Positions 22,726 through 33,253 of a stretch of 64,000 nucleotides of DNA are shown here, piece after piece. Made by a program: the position numbers and the translations under genes. The notes beneath the pieces were generated by a model that worked only from the letters and a program-made list of their open reading frames with translations, did no database searches and was not told where the DNA came from. Every line of letters begins with the position of its first letter. Position 1 is the first letter of the stretch. This stretch comes from Dendrophyllia cribrosa (taxonomy: Eukaryota; Cnidaria; Anthozoa; Scleractinia; Dendrophylliidae), in the NCBI GenBank assembly GCA_024195265.1, contig JAJLRJ010000006.1, positions 31,376,934-31,440,933 on the forward strand. The letters are read 5' to 3'.

Positions 22726-24512
22726 TTATTTCTTAGCAGCAAGTGCCTCCACCATTAAAGCCATCATAACAGTAGATTGCTGTTGCTGCTGTTGCATCAA
22801 AAGCTGTACAGTATGTTGCCCAGTTTCCGGCCACTTTAGTTTGTAATCGCTATAACTTCTTGTTTTTGTACGGAAAATTTCTCAATTTCCTTTCAAAGAC
22901 AGCTCATTTACTTACCTTTAAAATGTTCAATGGTTGGCGGCTTTCCTCAAGTATTAAAGAAATTATACCATTTTTCGCAAAACTAGTAAGTTGCCCAGTT
23001 TCCGGCCAGCTAGCCCAGTTTCCGGCCACCGACTTAAAGTAAATTTTCCTTGAATCCTCTCGACTTAAACCGACTTGTAAGCCCCTTGATAATAGTGGTC
23101 GCCTAGTTATAAATATCAGGCAAGTTTCAATATTAAGCTTTGTCATCTACCGTTTACTCAATATTCAAAATATGTATGACCTCGGTGACCCGGAAGCGTG
23201 TCTTCCGCGGTATGTTGACAGATTACTTAAACAAATACATATGACTTACGTACTTTTAGTCACGCTATACATGCATTAGCTGTTGTTAATTCGTAATCTT
23301 TCTTACACTTAAACATGTATCTTTAATTTCTCGACCAGGAAATTTTAAAATTCGGTTCTTTCACTCAATAAGAAATAGGTTTTGAGCAATGTGTCTTTTA
23401 GTGGCCGGAAACTGGCACACTAGGTCGAAATCTTCGCTGAAAGTTTGACTGCTAAAATTTCAGAAACAGCTGTATTTTAGCTGATGATGATAGATTCCCT
23501 AATTACTTTCATCTTTAATCTAACATTTGTCTAAAAATTATGAAGCTCCTTGAGATATTTCCGTGAAACGAACTATTTGTTTATCTACGGTAGTTTTGAT
23601 GTGCAGTGAAACGAACCAAAATTAATCGATAAACGTTTAATCACCTGGACAAAACCTGTCCTTCCTCGGCCGTTCCTTGCTCAGAAAGAGCGCCAAAACC
23701 ACCAATGTATAGCGAAAATGTTCGGTTTTCTTTCGGAACGCTTCGGTGGACGAAAATTTAAAACTCCGACGAACATAACCGACTTAAGTTTTTTTTGGCC
23801 GGAAACTGGTACTGGCCGGAAACTGGGCAACACAGTGTAACTGCTGTTGTTGCATAAGCATCTGTTGATGCATGGCTTCATTTTGATTTCGTTTGTCCTC
23901 CATCTCTTGCTTCTTCACTTTTAGTTCTTCTCTTTGTAACTCAATTTGTTTCGCTATCTCCCGTCGCCTCAATTCTATCTCGTCTGCTCGTCTTTTACTT
24001 TCCACTTTACTTACCTCTCTTAAGTAAGTCATCGTGTCCGAGCCACTGGCTCGTTTCTTTTTCGGTGGCTTTTCCAGCTTTTCACTCTCATTCCTTTTTT
24101 TAGTTTCCTTGAAAGTCTCCAGCGATTGCCTTCTCATTTCTTCCGCTTTAGCCACATCTTCTTCAGCTTTCTTCTTCTTTTCGTCCGACAATTTCTCGTT
24201 TTCCCGGTCATGTTCTTCGAAAAGCTGAATTATTTCTTCCATCACCTGATCAACTTCAGATTCTTCTGGGGAGATTCCACTTGCTCGCTCCTCATGTGCA
24301 ACTTTGGTCTTGTGGTTTTTTTCCATGTGTGAATACCTGTCTCTAACTGACCTCTGAGTGACTTTAAAGCTTGGTTCTTTCATGGCATTCAAATTGTCAG
24401 CAATCTTCGACCACGCTTCTCCTCTCTCTGTTGTACCGTACCTGTAAAGCCATGGCGCCTGGTTGAGTATTTCGTGAACGAAAACACTGTTGTGATCATA
24501 TGTCCACTTCAT
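22726..24512 (-). pseudogene. Harbinger Myb/trihelix-like accessory protein, split by an insertion
   Basis: The frame from ATG 24512 (MKWTYDHN) encodes a Myb or SANT-like domain with tryptophans in MKWTYD, APWLY and EAWSKI. Then comes a long charged helix rich in Glu, Lys and Arg, and a Gln-rich tail. It is the usual second protein of Harbinger elements, which binds the ends and brings the transposase to the nucleus. After the Gln-rich tail an element (22815-23831) breaks the gene. The lost end, encoding QLLMQQQQQQ and ending ALAAKK, lies beyond it at 22726-22814. A shortened protein reading into the insertion is possible. Confidence 0.82.
22815..23831. mobile_element. 1-kb element inserted in the Myb-like gene
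   Basis: Its ends are GTTGCCCAGTTTCCGGCC and the exact reverse complement. It is flanked by ACAGTAT and ACAGTGT. CAGTTTCCGGCCA is repeated inside near 23000 and, inverted, near 23400. No protein of its own is evident. Confidence 0.8.
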
Positions 24513-25623
24513 TGACTGGCTGTTGAATTCAAGCAAATAAAAACCAGGTAAAAAATCAAATTTCAGCCTCATATAATTTCGGAAGGTAAAAATTTAGTGA
24601 AAAATGCATTTACCGTGACATTTTCGTCGCCAAACACGCTGCCGTTGTTACAGGACGTCAAAAGTAGAATTTTCACGTTCGGGCCGAGGAGGCAGAACCT
24701 CACAAAAGCGAGGCTGACAGTACTGCGCGTGCGTAATGCGGGTTTTCCTCTGACCAAGGTCGACGTCGGCGTTCTCGTCGTCCTTTCGTAAGGTCCCTAA
24801 TAACAAGTTTATAGCGTACGGGAGTACATGGAGATGTCACATAAACGAGATTCCTTCGCGTAGCTGAATAAACATCGCTCACAAGAAGCGCTTCGTGAAT
24901 ATAAACAAACATACAATATTATGGATCGGCAAAAGTGAAGAATAACATCGAAAATGTTCGAAAGTTTTGGACTTCCGTACGAATGGCAAATCGAAGTTGG
25001 CCGTACGGGAGTATTCTTTGACGCGAAAAATTTCTTAAGTGTCACGAAATGAGTCGCTCGCTCGCAAATTAGTCTGAGCCAAATCAACATCGCTTACCAG
25101 AAGCGCTTCGTAAAACTAAACGAACATTTAATATTGTGGACCAACAAAAGTGAAGAATAACCTCGAAAATTGTCGAAAGCTTTGGACTCCCGTACGAATA
25201 GCAAATCGAAGTCCGCGTACGGGTGCCGTACGAATAGCCATTGCGTTAATTTTAATAAATTTGAGCAAAGAAACGTAGTTCTAAGTTTACAAGTTGTAGT
25301 GAATTACCACCTCTTTCTCAAAGAGTGTACAGAAGCACCAAATTGACCTAAATAAAGCAATAAATATCGTTTCCTATTTCTGTATAGTCTTCTTAAGCAA
25401 CATTAAGTGTATTATATCAAAAAAGTCTGGATAAAACCAAAGAAAATGAGGAATATATACTCACGTTTTCACACGACGGCAAACCTTGCTATCTGACGTC
25501 GGGCACGGGAAGAGAACGTCTAGATATTTCCCGCCAAACATGCGCAATGCGTCATTTGGGTTTTCCCTGACAGTTTTCGCGTCGCCGTTGCCGTTCGGGT
25601 TCCCGGTGCTTAAAGTCCCTAAT

Positions 25624-26349
25624 GACTTTGTTTAGTACCTAGCCGAGGGTAAAAACCCTCTACTAATAAACGTTGAACTATTGATTTAGCTGAATTGGCA
25701 TGCGAGTAAACTGTGTGGATTTTCCAAAACTGGTAGCCTGCCCGGGGTAGCCTGCATGTAAATGCACGACTGAAAACGGAGCGCAGGAACCTTCAGTTGA
25801 TTAGCGGTAGTTTCAATCGCCGAAGACAACTAAATCAGAGGCGATTCGGCGAGACTAAACCTAATTGCCATTTTTCCACCAATTGGCATGGCTTTAATGG
25901 AAATATCTCGTTCACGTTTCAAGCAATCCAAAAACTCTATGCATCCTTTGAATCTATGCTATGGGGTGTTTTGTAAATTTTTCGGTGATTTTTGGGTGTG
26001 TTTGGGAAATAGTTTTTCTCAAAGGAAAATTGATAAAATTAATAAAAAATTGATAAAATTAAGAGAAAGAAGAAATATGGAAGATTTAGTAGAGTTTTAA
26101 AATTAGAATTTGTAGTTAATAATTAATAGACGGACACCAAGTTAGTCCACTAGCAACCTGGGGTCAGTGCTCTTGCGTGGGTATCAACTGTCTGTTAGTG
26201 TTCCAAAAATCATTTTCTTTCTTCTAACCCTTCTTTAAACCCCTTAAAATTTCATTCAAATTTAGGATGAGTCCCGCCTTAATCTACCACAATGCGAACA
26301 GTAAAATACCGTGAAATGACTGAAAAAATTGCCTTTTCCGATCAATCTT
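25624..26349. repeat. Interior of the long foldback, with a dispersed repeat
   Basis: The part 25890-26280 is the inverted partner of 4300-4720. Just before it lies a stretch resembling the arm sequence around 18090 (GTTGATTTAGC-like), so the outer Harbinger seems to have landed in an older arm duplicate. Confidence 0.6.
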
Positions 26350-26827
26350 TAGCCTGCATTGCAGGCGTTTAATCATGGGGCGAAATTTCGAGGACGCGCG
26401 CGTGAGGGGAAACAACACCTCTGCCAAAGATAAACAGCATGAAATTAGCCTGCGTAACTGGCGTTTTTATGTTGTCGCGCGCGATGCTGAATTCGCGAGC
26501 GCAAAAACGAGTGGTGAAGCCGTCAGGGGAGAAAGGTTTCTACTTCTCCTCTCCATTCCCCTCGCAGCTTCGCCGCTCGAAAATTCAGCATCGCGCGCGC
26601 CAACGAAACCACCAGAAACACAGGCTACATGGAATTGGAGCATTATATCTAAGACTACCCATAGCCTAGAGTTTGCTTGTTTTCAAAATCACAGTTCTAG
26701 GTGTCTTCGTATTTCAAATCTCGTGGATATCTCTTCTGCCTCTGCAATAAAGTCTTCCTCTCCCCTCGCGCGCGCGCGTCCTCGACGTTTCGCCCTATAA
26801 ATAAACCGGCGCCTGCAATGCAGGCTA
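26350..26827. mobile_element. MITE with TAGCCTGCATTGCAGGC ends and a nested MITE
   Basis: The ends are TAGCCTGCATTGCAGGCG and CGCCTGCAATGCAGGCTA. Long GC-rich arms (GAGGACGCGCGCG) lie inside. A relative of the 11800 MITE is nested at 26447-26626. Confidence 0.85.
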
Positions 26828-26974
26828 ATCAGTCTTGTGCGGTAAATGAGGTCACAAAACTAAACCTACCTGTACAGTTAATACAGCAAAGAACATGGCG
26901 AGGACCAGTTAGAGAACGCAATATTTAGAAATTGGTAGAAGAAAAGTTAATGGATATGAAGGCTTCTCACAATT

Positions 26975-27619
26975 TTAAGGAGGCTCGAAAGGGTTTCTTA
27001 CAGTTTATGTACATGTCAGAACAACTACACATTAAAATTTTATGGTTTTAGTCTCTGAAACAAATTATAGATAAGCTTATGACATGGTTGTTAAAGTTTC
27101 CTTCAAGACCATTTATGACGTCATATCTGTTGTCATGGTAACTATAACCCTCCAAGGAGATACCCCTCAAAAGTCAGTTTTTTAAATCTATCTTTAAAAC
27201 TAACTCAGTGACCTATGTTTTTTATAAGCGTTTTTAAAAGTTTGCAATATTCCTCATCTCCTGTGTAAATTTGAAAAAAATCTGTATTGTGGAAATCGAG
27301 ATAAATCGAAAAAGGCCTTTTAGAGATTTAAAAAAATTCCACTGTACAGTTTTTTTCCAAAATGTCTCAAATGTTAGATAAAGTTGAATGCAACTTGCAT
27401 GAAAAATTTCAACATAGGTCACCGAGCAAAGTTTTGAGATAAAGAGGAATATTTTATGCACGATTAATTTCCGGTTCGCGCGATTTTACGCAGTATTTTT
27501 ATTTCCGGTGAGCTGCGCGCGCTACTTTTTGATAGGAAAATCAGCTGACGTATGCGTCAAAGCATGACGAGTGCACGTCGCGCGCGCACGCAGCTGAAAA
27601 CCCTTTCGAGCCTCCTTAA
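26975..27619. mobile_element. TTAA-flanked MITE, copy 2 (645 bp)
   Basis: Inverted, near-identical copy of 20783-21428. The ends GGAGGCTCGAAAGGGTTT and AAACCCTTTCGAGCCTCC lie inside TTAA at 26975 and 27616. Confidence 0.88.
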
Positions 27620-27781
27620 ATGAGAATGCAAACGGCGAAAAGGACTCAAAGGCTCTTTCACTCCTTCCACCTTTCACCCAGTAGAAGGGGGAGGGGGGAG
27701 GGGGGAGGGGGGAGGGGGTAACATCTCTACCATCAGCCCTCCATATTAAACAGTAATGTACCCCCTCCCTCGCCCCACCAA

Positions 27782-28340
27782 CCAAATACAACACCTCTGC
27801 CAAAGATAAACAATTTGAGAGCACAACTCAGCAGGAAATTAGCCTGCATAGCTGACGTTCTTTCTGTTGGCTCGCGCGATGCTGAATTCGTGAACAAAAC
27901 CAAACCACTGGCCAAGTTTCATCAAAATTGGAGAGACCTGCCTGGTCCTCTGGTGGACTCGGTCTTAATCTTTTCTTGACATTACGTTATAGTTTGGTCT
28001 CAGCCTTACTGAAATGTAATAATGTTAAAAAAGGAAATTATTTTCTTTTTACAGACAAGTTGTGAGCCTTTATTCGAAGCCACTATGAAGCTGTTCTTGA
28101 ATAGCTCTGAGGTGGCCTAAAATACCTGCCATAAAACCCTGTCCGTACGCCAAAATAAATTCCAAGACTTTACTGTGGATACGGTTAAAGGATAAATAAT
28201 GTTATTTTCTGTTTTCATTTTCTTGGGATATCTATTAGTTTTGCGATGCGCCGTCCTTGAAGTTACGCAGCTACGCAGGCTAATTTCATGCTGAGTTGTG
28301 CTTTCCAATTGTTTATCTTTGGCAGAGGTGTTGTATTTGG
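27782..28340. repeat. Inverted pair of MITE fragments plus a lone foldback end
   Basis: ACAACACCTCTGCCAAAG at 27788 is mirrored by CTTTGGCAGAGGTGTTGT at 28317. Between them, 27897-27968 is an isolated end of the big foldback family ending in GGACTCGGTC and TTAA. A GGGGGA microsatellite lies just before (27685-27720). Confidence 0.7.
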
Positions 28341-28384
28341 TTGGTGGTGCGGGGGAGGTGGTTGCTGTTTATAGATGTCTTCCC

Positions 28385-28510
28385 CCCCGATAATATCGAT
28401 TTGACACACTGAATTGTTTTATCGATTTCTACCGATTTACGTTACCAATCGATAAAAATCATTTGATTTCTATCGATTTTTACCGGTACCGATTTTTATC
28501 GATTGGCTAC
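28385..28510. repeat. ATCGAT-rich degenerate repeat
   Basis: TATCGATTT and its complement recur about six times directly inside the right arm of the foldback. Confidence 0.6.
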
Positions 28511-28515
28511 GCCGG

Positions 28516-29731
28516 GATTTACTACAAACTATAATCGTCTTTGGTAATTGTATTTACCGCTTACCGGGGTCCTGGGCTCATGGGCTCATTTTGTCACGCA
28601 TTCAGCTTCGACGAACTTCGACAGTTCGTATTACTCGGTGTTTACTTGCTTGCCGACGAGGCTAAATCAACAATTTAACATTTGCTTGAACCAATATGGA
28701 ATGGACAATCCAATGTATGAGCTCAGGACTCTATTTGTCAGGGCAAACAATAATGTTAGGGATCGATACGACTTATAACTCATGTGTTTACATGCAGAGA
28801 GAGCGTGAATCGTTGCAACTAAGTATTGACAAGAACTAACTGCAAGGTCAGTGCGCGAGCTTTAATGATTCAGCAAGGTCCCAAGAGCAATCTAAACAAC
28901 AAGATTATGGCCGGGAAAATTCGTATGTAACATCTTGATGCTTTAGAATTCAAATATCACGACCGTTCATTCCAATATTCGGAGCATCGGAGTAGAATTT
29001 GGGTGTTGATACTATGATTTTCCTGGGTATTTTCAGAGATATTGCAATGAATTTTGCCTTCAGTTAGTTTTAACTGCTATAAATAATATTTAAGGACAGT
29101 TTTTATCTCATTAACTAAGAAATTGCGTTAACAAATTGATTCTGCAATACTTTATTTTCTTAAATTTGGTCCTTCTCTCATTGTGAGAACCATTCTGTAG
29201 TCACGTTGCTTTAACGGCTGTAGTCGCAAAAAAATAACAGGTCCCAAAAATTTTATTTTCGATTTTATCAGATCTAGGATGGTTCTGAACCGTGGTAAAA
29301 CTTGTTTCAAAAAAGAGGGTTGCACTTTGGCGATATTTGGATCAGAAGTTGTGCTAATTTGCATAATCACGCAATCTTTCATGATATGGGTGAGCATTGA
29401 AAGCTCTTGATTGACACCTGTCACTCCAAATGACTTGAAAGTAGGCATGTTAACTAACATAGGTTCAGTCTTTATTCATGTGAAAAATAAATAAAATTCA
29501 TTGTATTCTGTAACCAGGCGTGGTATGTAGTTTTGATGTTTATTTTAGTGGATTGTTTGGTATTTGGGGGAAAAAACCAGGGGGGTGGTCTAACTCCCAG
29601 GGGAAAAATCGCGAAACCAAACCACTTTGTGTTTTTGAGTTATTGAGTGGTTCCTACAATCTGGCAAAGTTTCATCAAAATTGGAGAGATGGCATGTATC
29701 ACCCCTGCCTGGTCCTCTGGTGGACTCGGTC
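28516..29731 (-). repeat. Right long arm of the foldback element
   Basis: Reverse complement of 17025-18244, ending in GGACTCGGTC against the TTAA at 29732. Confidence 0.9.
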
Positions 29732-29751
29732 TTAAAGTGTATATGACAGAT

Positions 29752-30200
29752 ATTTTTTTATTTGCTTGTTGGAATCTACATGGCGTTCTGATAAGAAAGT
29801 CGAAAAATGTTTTTCGATATCGATTTTCTTGTCCGTGATTTAGTCGTCTAAAGACGTGAAATATCATATCCGGTGTGTTACAAAACCCCGCAAGAAGAAA
29901 GACTGGAAATAGTCCGCTGTGACGTCAATACAAGACTGCCGGTGTCGCGGTTTCTCGGTTCCTCACATTTTTTGGTGCGCCCTGAGGAAGAAACATGGTT
30001 CTATTGAGGTGTGTTGTCTATGGTTGTAGTAACACGCACCAAACAACGGAGGAACTGAGAAACCGCGACACTGGCATTCTTGTATTGACGTCACAGCGGA
30101 CTATTTCCAGTCTTTTTTCTTGCGCGGTTTTCTAACCCACCGGAAGTGGATCGATTTTCTGATCAGAACGCCATGAAGATTCCATCAAGCAAATAAAAAA
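29752..30200. repeat. Palindromic segment with a THAP-like start
   Basis: The two arms share TTTATTTGCTTG, GGCGTTCTGAT and a TGACGTCA-type block. Near the centre, an ATG at about 29995 opens a short frame starting MVLLRCVVYGCSN, which resembles the first cysteines of a THAP zinc finger. It ends without the rest of the domain. Confidence 0.65.
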
Positions 30201-30398
30201 ATTTATTTTTTTCTGAAGCATCTCAGCGGTCCGGAATCCTAAATCCTTGAATCTGATTGGCTAACTACGCGCGCTCCAGCGGTCCGGATTTTCCCATCCG
30301 GACCCCGCGTACGGACCGCTCCTAATTTTACAGAAAAATTTTGTTACATTTTTAAACGCCGTGTAAAATGTAAAATAATGGGAAAAGTTTAAGCAATA

Positions 30399-31808
30399 AT
30401 GGATTCGGAAAACGACAGCTATCATAGCGAAAGCGAATTTTATTATCCCGAGGAAAACGTACTTCAAGAAAACAAAAATTATGGAAACACAAGCAACGAC
30501 ACTGAAGACGAAGAAATGACAACAATCCAAGATTTCATCGAGGCACAACGGCCGGAAACCACGACCAAAAAAACCACCTATGACATTAACGTCTGGAAAA
30601 GATTTTGTTTGTCTATCGGAGAAGCAAGGCAGGTAGAGAACATTCCAGCCACTTACCTCAACGTCCTGCTGTGCAAATTTTTTATGAACATCAAAAAGAA
30701 AGATGGCGGAGTTTACGAGCCAGCCTCCCTGTCCTCGTTTCAAAGAAGTATTCAAAGGTACTTGAAGGACAAAAATTCTAGTCTGAATTTGTTCCAAGAC
30801 ATGGAGTTTGCAAAGTCGAGAGAAGTACTCCTTGCAAAAAAAAGAGAGCTGGTAGAGAAGTACGCAAAGGGAAATCGCCCACAAGCAGCAAGATCCATGA
30901 CCGCAGCCGAAGAAGATCTGCTGTTCAAAACAAAACAGTTTGGCGACCACGACCCCGAAGTGCTCCAGAGAACCGTTTGGTGGGTTTTATCTCTTCATTT
31001 TGGCTTTAGAGCTCGAGACGAATCCAGAAAGTTAAGATGGGGAGACATTACCCTTGACAAAGATCCAGAAAGTGGCGGAGAAGTTCTTGTGTGGACAGCT
31101 GAAAGAGGCTCCAAAACAAGACATGGCGAAGGCCCGCACCAAAGAGCATTCTATCCGACTGCACAGGCTACAAGCACCGAGCGTTGCCCCGTTAAGCTCT
31201 TCAAGAAATTTGCCGCTCATCGTCCAGAAGAAATGAAACACCCGGACTCGCCATTTTTTTTGGCTATCAACCACAAACGAAAGCCAGATTCACAGGTCTG
31301 GTACTGCAAAAGTCCTCTCGGGAAGAATGCCATCGGAAAATTCCTTGTAAACGCAGCTAAAGCCGCCGGATTGCCTGGTAATATCAGCAACCACTCCGTA
31401 AGGAAAACCTGTATATCCCGTTTAATGGATGCCGAATTCCCCGAGAATTACGTAGCCCAGCTCAGTGGTCATAAAAACCTCAAAAGTTTAGATGCATACA
31501 AGTCGGCATCACACAGCCATCAGCGACAAATGTCAATGGTCCTAAGTCGGTCCACCGAGAGTTCCACGAGCCACACTGGAATTCAAGCAGCCAAAACGTC
31601 CCAATTGTCAGTTAAAAGGCTTGAAGAATCAAGATCCATGACCGAAGGCTTCTTTTCTGGAGCAACAATTGGCAAGTTTGAAGGATGTACCTTCAATTTT
31701 AACGGCATCCCTAATTCAGCGCCGAGTTCAGCAGATGGAGAAACCTCGTGGCCAGCCAAAAGAAAGAAACGAATGGCGATCATCAGCGATGATTCTGACT
31801 CTGATTAA
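30399..31808 (+). CDS. Crypton-type tyrosine recombinase 1, 469 aa
   Basis: The protein is a tyrosine recombinase of the Crypton or DUF3504 kind, able in principle to recombine circular element DNA into the genome. The catalytic set is visible: Arg204 (FGFRARDE), His332 and Arg335 (NHSVRKT), His358 (LSGHKN) and the nucleophile Tyr367 (LDAYK). An N-terminal helical region (about 40-150) matches the SAM-like DNA-binding part. The acidic N-terminus and Lys-Arg-rich C-terminus ending DDSDSD fit a nuclear protein. The frame is intact. A domesticated host gene is possible, but the repeat context favours a mobile element. Confidence 0.88.
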   Translation: MDSENDSYHSESEFYYPEENVLQENKNYGNTSNDTEDEEMTTIQDFIEAQRPETTTKKTTYDINVWKRFCLSIGEARQVENIPATYLNVLLCKFFMNIKKKDGGVYEPASLSSFQRSIQRYLKDKNSSLNLFQDMEFAKSREVLLAKKRELVEKYAKGNRPQAARSMTAAEEDLLFKTKQFGDHDPEVLQRTVWWVLSLHFGFRARDESRKLRWGDITLDKDPESGGEVLVWTAERGSKTRHGEGPHQRAFYPTAQATSTERCPVKLFKKFAAHRPEEMKHPDSPFFLAINHKRKPDSQVWYCKSPLGKNAIGKFLVNAAKAAGLPGNISNHSVRKTCISRLMDAEFPENYVAQLSGHKNLKSLDAYKSASHSHQRQMSMVLSRSTESSTSHTGIQAAKTSQLSVKRLEESRSMTEGFFSGATIGKFEGCTFNFNGIPNSAPSSADGETSWPAKRKKRMAIISDDSDSD

Positions 31809-32262
31809 TATAAGGACGATGTTTCCCCTTTTCAGTCGTTCCGAAAAGTTTCTAAATATGTGCATACATTTTTGTGAATATGAGATTTTGAGATCATTTT
31901 GTTGTTTAAAACTTGAGAAAACGAGACACTTCGCAAATCTTGAATGACTTGAAAAGTCAAGAACTTTCAGTCAGGTGATTTTTCCCATATATGGAGCCGC
32001 CGGGCGCAAAACCATGACATGTACTTGAATGGCTTTTTTACAGTTCATTGATTTTTTACAGTTCATTGATTTCAATCCAATTTTTGCTGCGTTTTTGTTT
32101 TTGGAAAGGAAACAGCAATTAAAAAGTTATTACTGGTACAGTTGTTTTTTGGTTTCTCTACATTAATGAGATGTAAAGTTCAGTTTTACTGTTTTACTTT
32201 TCTGCCAGGCTTCTATGACAAACTGTTTGCAAAACCAGTTTCCTATAGAAAAAAATAAACAC

Positions 32263-32405
32263 GTTATTTACCGGCCTAGGTCGGTCCGTATTGGGAAAAA
32301 CTGTGCCCTCGGTCTTGAGTATGGCCCTCGGCCTACGGCCTACGGCCATACTCAAGACCTCGGGCACAGTTTTTCCCAATACGGACCTCCCGGCCGGTAA
32401 ATAAC
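32263..32405. repeat. 143-bp palindrome downstream of recombinase 1
   Basis: The arms start GTTATTTACCGGCC and end GGCCGGTAAATAAC, with long matching blocks such as TCCGTATTGGGAAAAACTGT. It begins 454 nt after the recombinase stop codon, right after AATAAACAC. Confidence 0.92.
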
Positions 32406-32431
32406 ATATATATCTGTCATATACACTTTAA

Positions 32432-33120
32432 AGGTAAAACAGATTACATTTTTCGATGAGAATTTATGTTGATATCAATCTGTGATTGACTTTTTCTTTG
32501 TGTTATTGTTAGTTTTGGAGAATTGATTTTAAAACGTGCTTAAATTCAGTTGTATCGATTTCTTGAATTTCATCGAAGAAATCTTGAACTCGATGAGCTA
32601 TAAATGGTACGCGTTTTGCTTTTAAACGTAAACTAATGGAGATTTGAATAAATTTTTTTGAAAGAAGATTGTGTTGTCCATTTTTTTGTGTTTGTTCATT
32701 CATTAGGTAGATTGAAAATCGATTTTATGTAAACAAAACAAGACTGATTTTATAGTACAGTTCTATCTTCACTTGCATCGCCTTATGCAAATATGTTTGT
32801 GTATTTTTGCAATTTTGATTTTCAAATCCTGAGTTTCTCGGGCAATTTATGACAAGCAACAAGTGTATTTTATTCGGAAAGTAGTCGTACCAGTTATTCT
32901 AGACGAAGAAAAAGTTGTTTTTGTGAACTTTTGTACGGTCTAAATGTACTGTGCAGACGGTCGCGTAATACTGTTTTTGAGAATTGCTAACATTGAAAAA
33001 TAGCCCGGTCGTCAATCTTAATTCTTGTGCTTCCGACCTTTCACCTTAGTTAAGTTTCACCTTAGTTAAGCTTGTTCACAGAGCGACGCTGTTAGGCTCA
33101 GCCTATCTATATATATTAGC
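32432..33120 (+). repeat. 1.2-kb dispersed repeat, copy A, last part (upstream of gene C)
   Basis: It resumes exactly at the TTAA with AGGTAAAACAGATTACA, as in copy B. It runs to about 33120 with the GGTGAAAGGTCGGAAGC-type block and a TATATATATT stretch shared with copy C. It ends only about 130 bp before the ATG of gene C, so it may supply the promoter. Confidence 0.78.
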
Positions 33121-33253
33121 TGAACGTAAATGAAGAGGACGTGACAGCGTTACGTGACGCTCGGCTCACTTTTGAACAGCCATGGCCCCGGACGTGCGTG
33201 TCCTTTGTAATGTCACGTTTACGATATTTGCGTTGTTTCCGTTTTCGACTGAA

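Larger units (their letters stand above)
19506..24798. mobile_element. Inner Harbinger element with transposase and Myb-like gene
   Basis: The inverted ends begin AGGGACCTTACGAAAGGACG and are flanked by AAT at 19503-19505 and 24799-24801. It carries the standard Harbinger pair, a DDE transposase (+) and a Myb-like protein (-), facing each other. The transposase is intact but the partner gene is broken by an insertion at 22815-23831. A TTAA MITE sits at 20783-21428. Confidence 0.9.
18926..25245. mobile_element. Middle foldback element with TTA duplications
   Basis: The ends CGCAGTGGCTATTCGTACGG and CCGTACGAATAGCCATTGCG are flanked by TTA (18923-18925 and 25246-25248). Subterminal blocks with TTCGTACGGGAGTCC recur in both arms (for example near 18970, 19175, 25190). 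It has no gene of its own left. A TWA target duplication fits the Harbinger group. Confidence 0.82.
18464..25620. mobile_element. Outer, decayed Harbinger-type element
   Basis: The ends are AGGGACTTTAAGCACCGGGA and TCCCGGTGCTTAAAGTCCCT, flanked by AAT at 18461-18463 and 25621-25623. Inside the left end lies a decayed transposase fragment (18619-18822). A second element (18926-25245) sits inside it. Confidence 0.85.
17021..29735. mobile_element. 12.7-kb TTAA-flanked foldback element with 1.2-kb inverted arms
   Basis: Both ends read TTAA then GACCGAGTCCACCAGAGGAC. The arms are 17025-18244 and 28516-29731, colinear over their full length with few indels. Removing this unit and its neighbour restores the uninterrupted TTAA seen in copy B (55654-55657). 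A TTAA duplication is typical of piggyBac-type transposition, but no such transposase is present, so it would be moved in trans. The interior is filled by later insertions. A lone end of the same family lies at 27897-27968. Confidence 0.85.
29732..32431. mobile_element. TTAA-flanked unit carrying a tyrosine recombinase gene
   Basis: The ends AGTGTATATGACAGATAT and their exact reverse complement lie inside TTAA at 29732 and 32428. Left to right it holds a palindromic segment with THAP-like coding (about 29752-30200), the recombinase gene (30399-31808) and a palindrome (32263-32405). It abuts the foldback and shares its TTAA. Whether it is one unit or a Crypton that entered a TTAA element is open. 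Confidence 0.75.

Noticed and set aside
30261..30950. 229-codon minus-strand frame
   Set aside because: It is antisense to the recombinase 1 gene, which has clear catalytic motifs; this frame has none.
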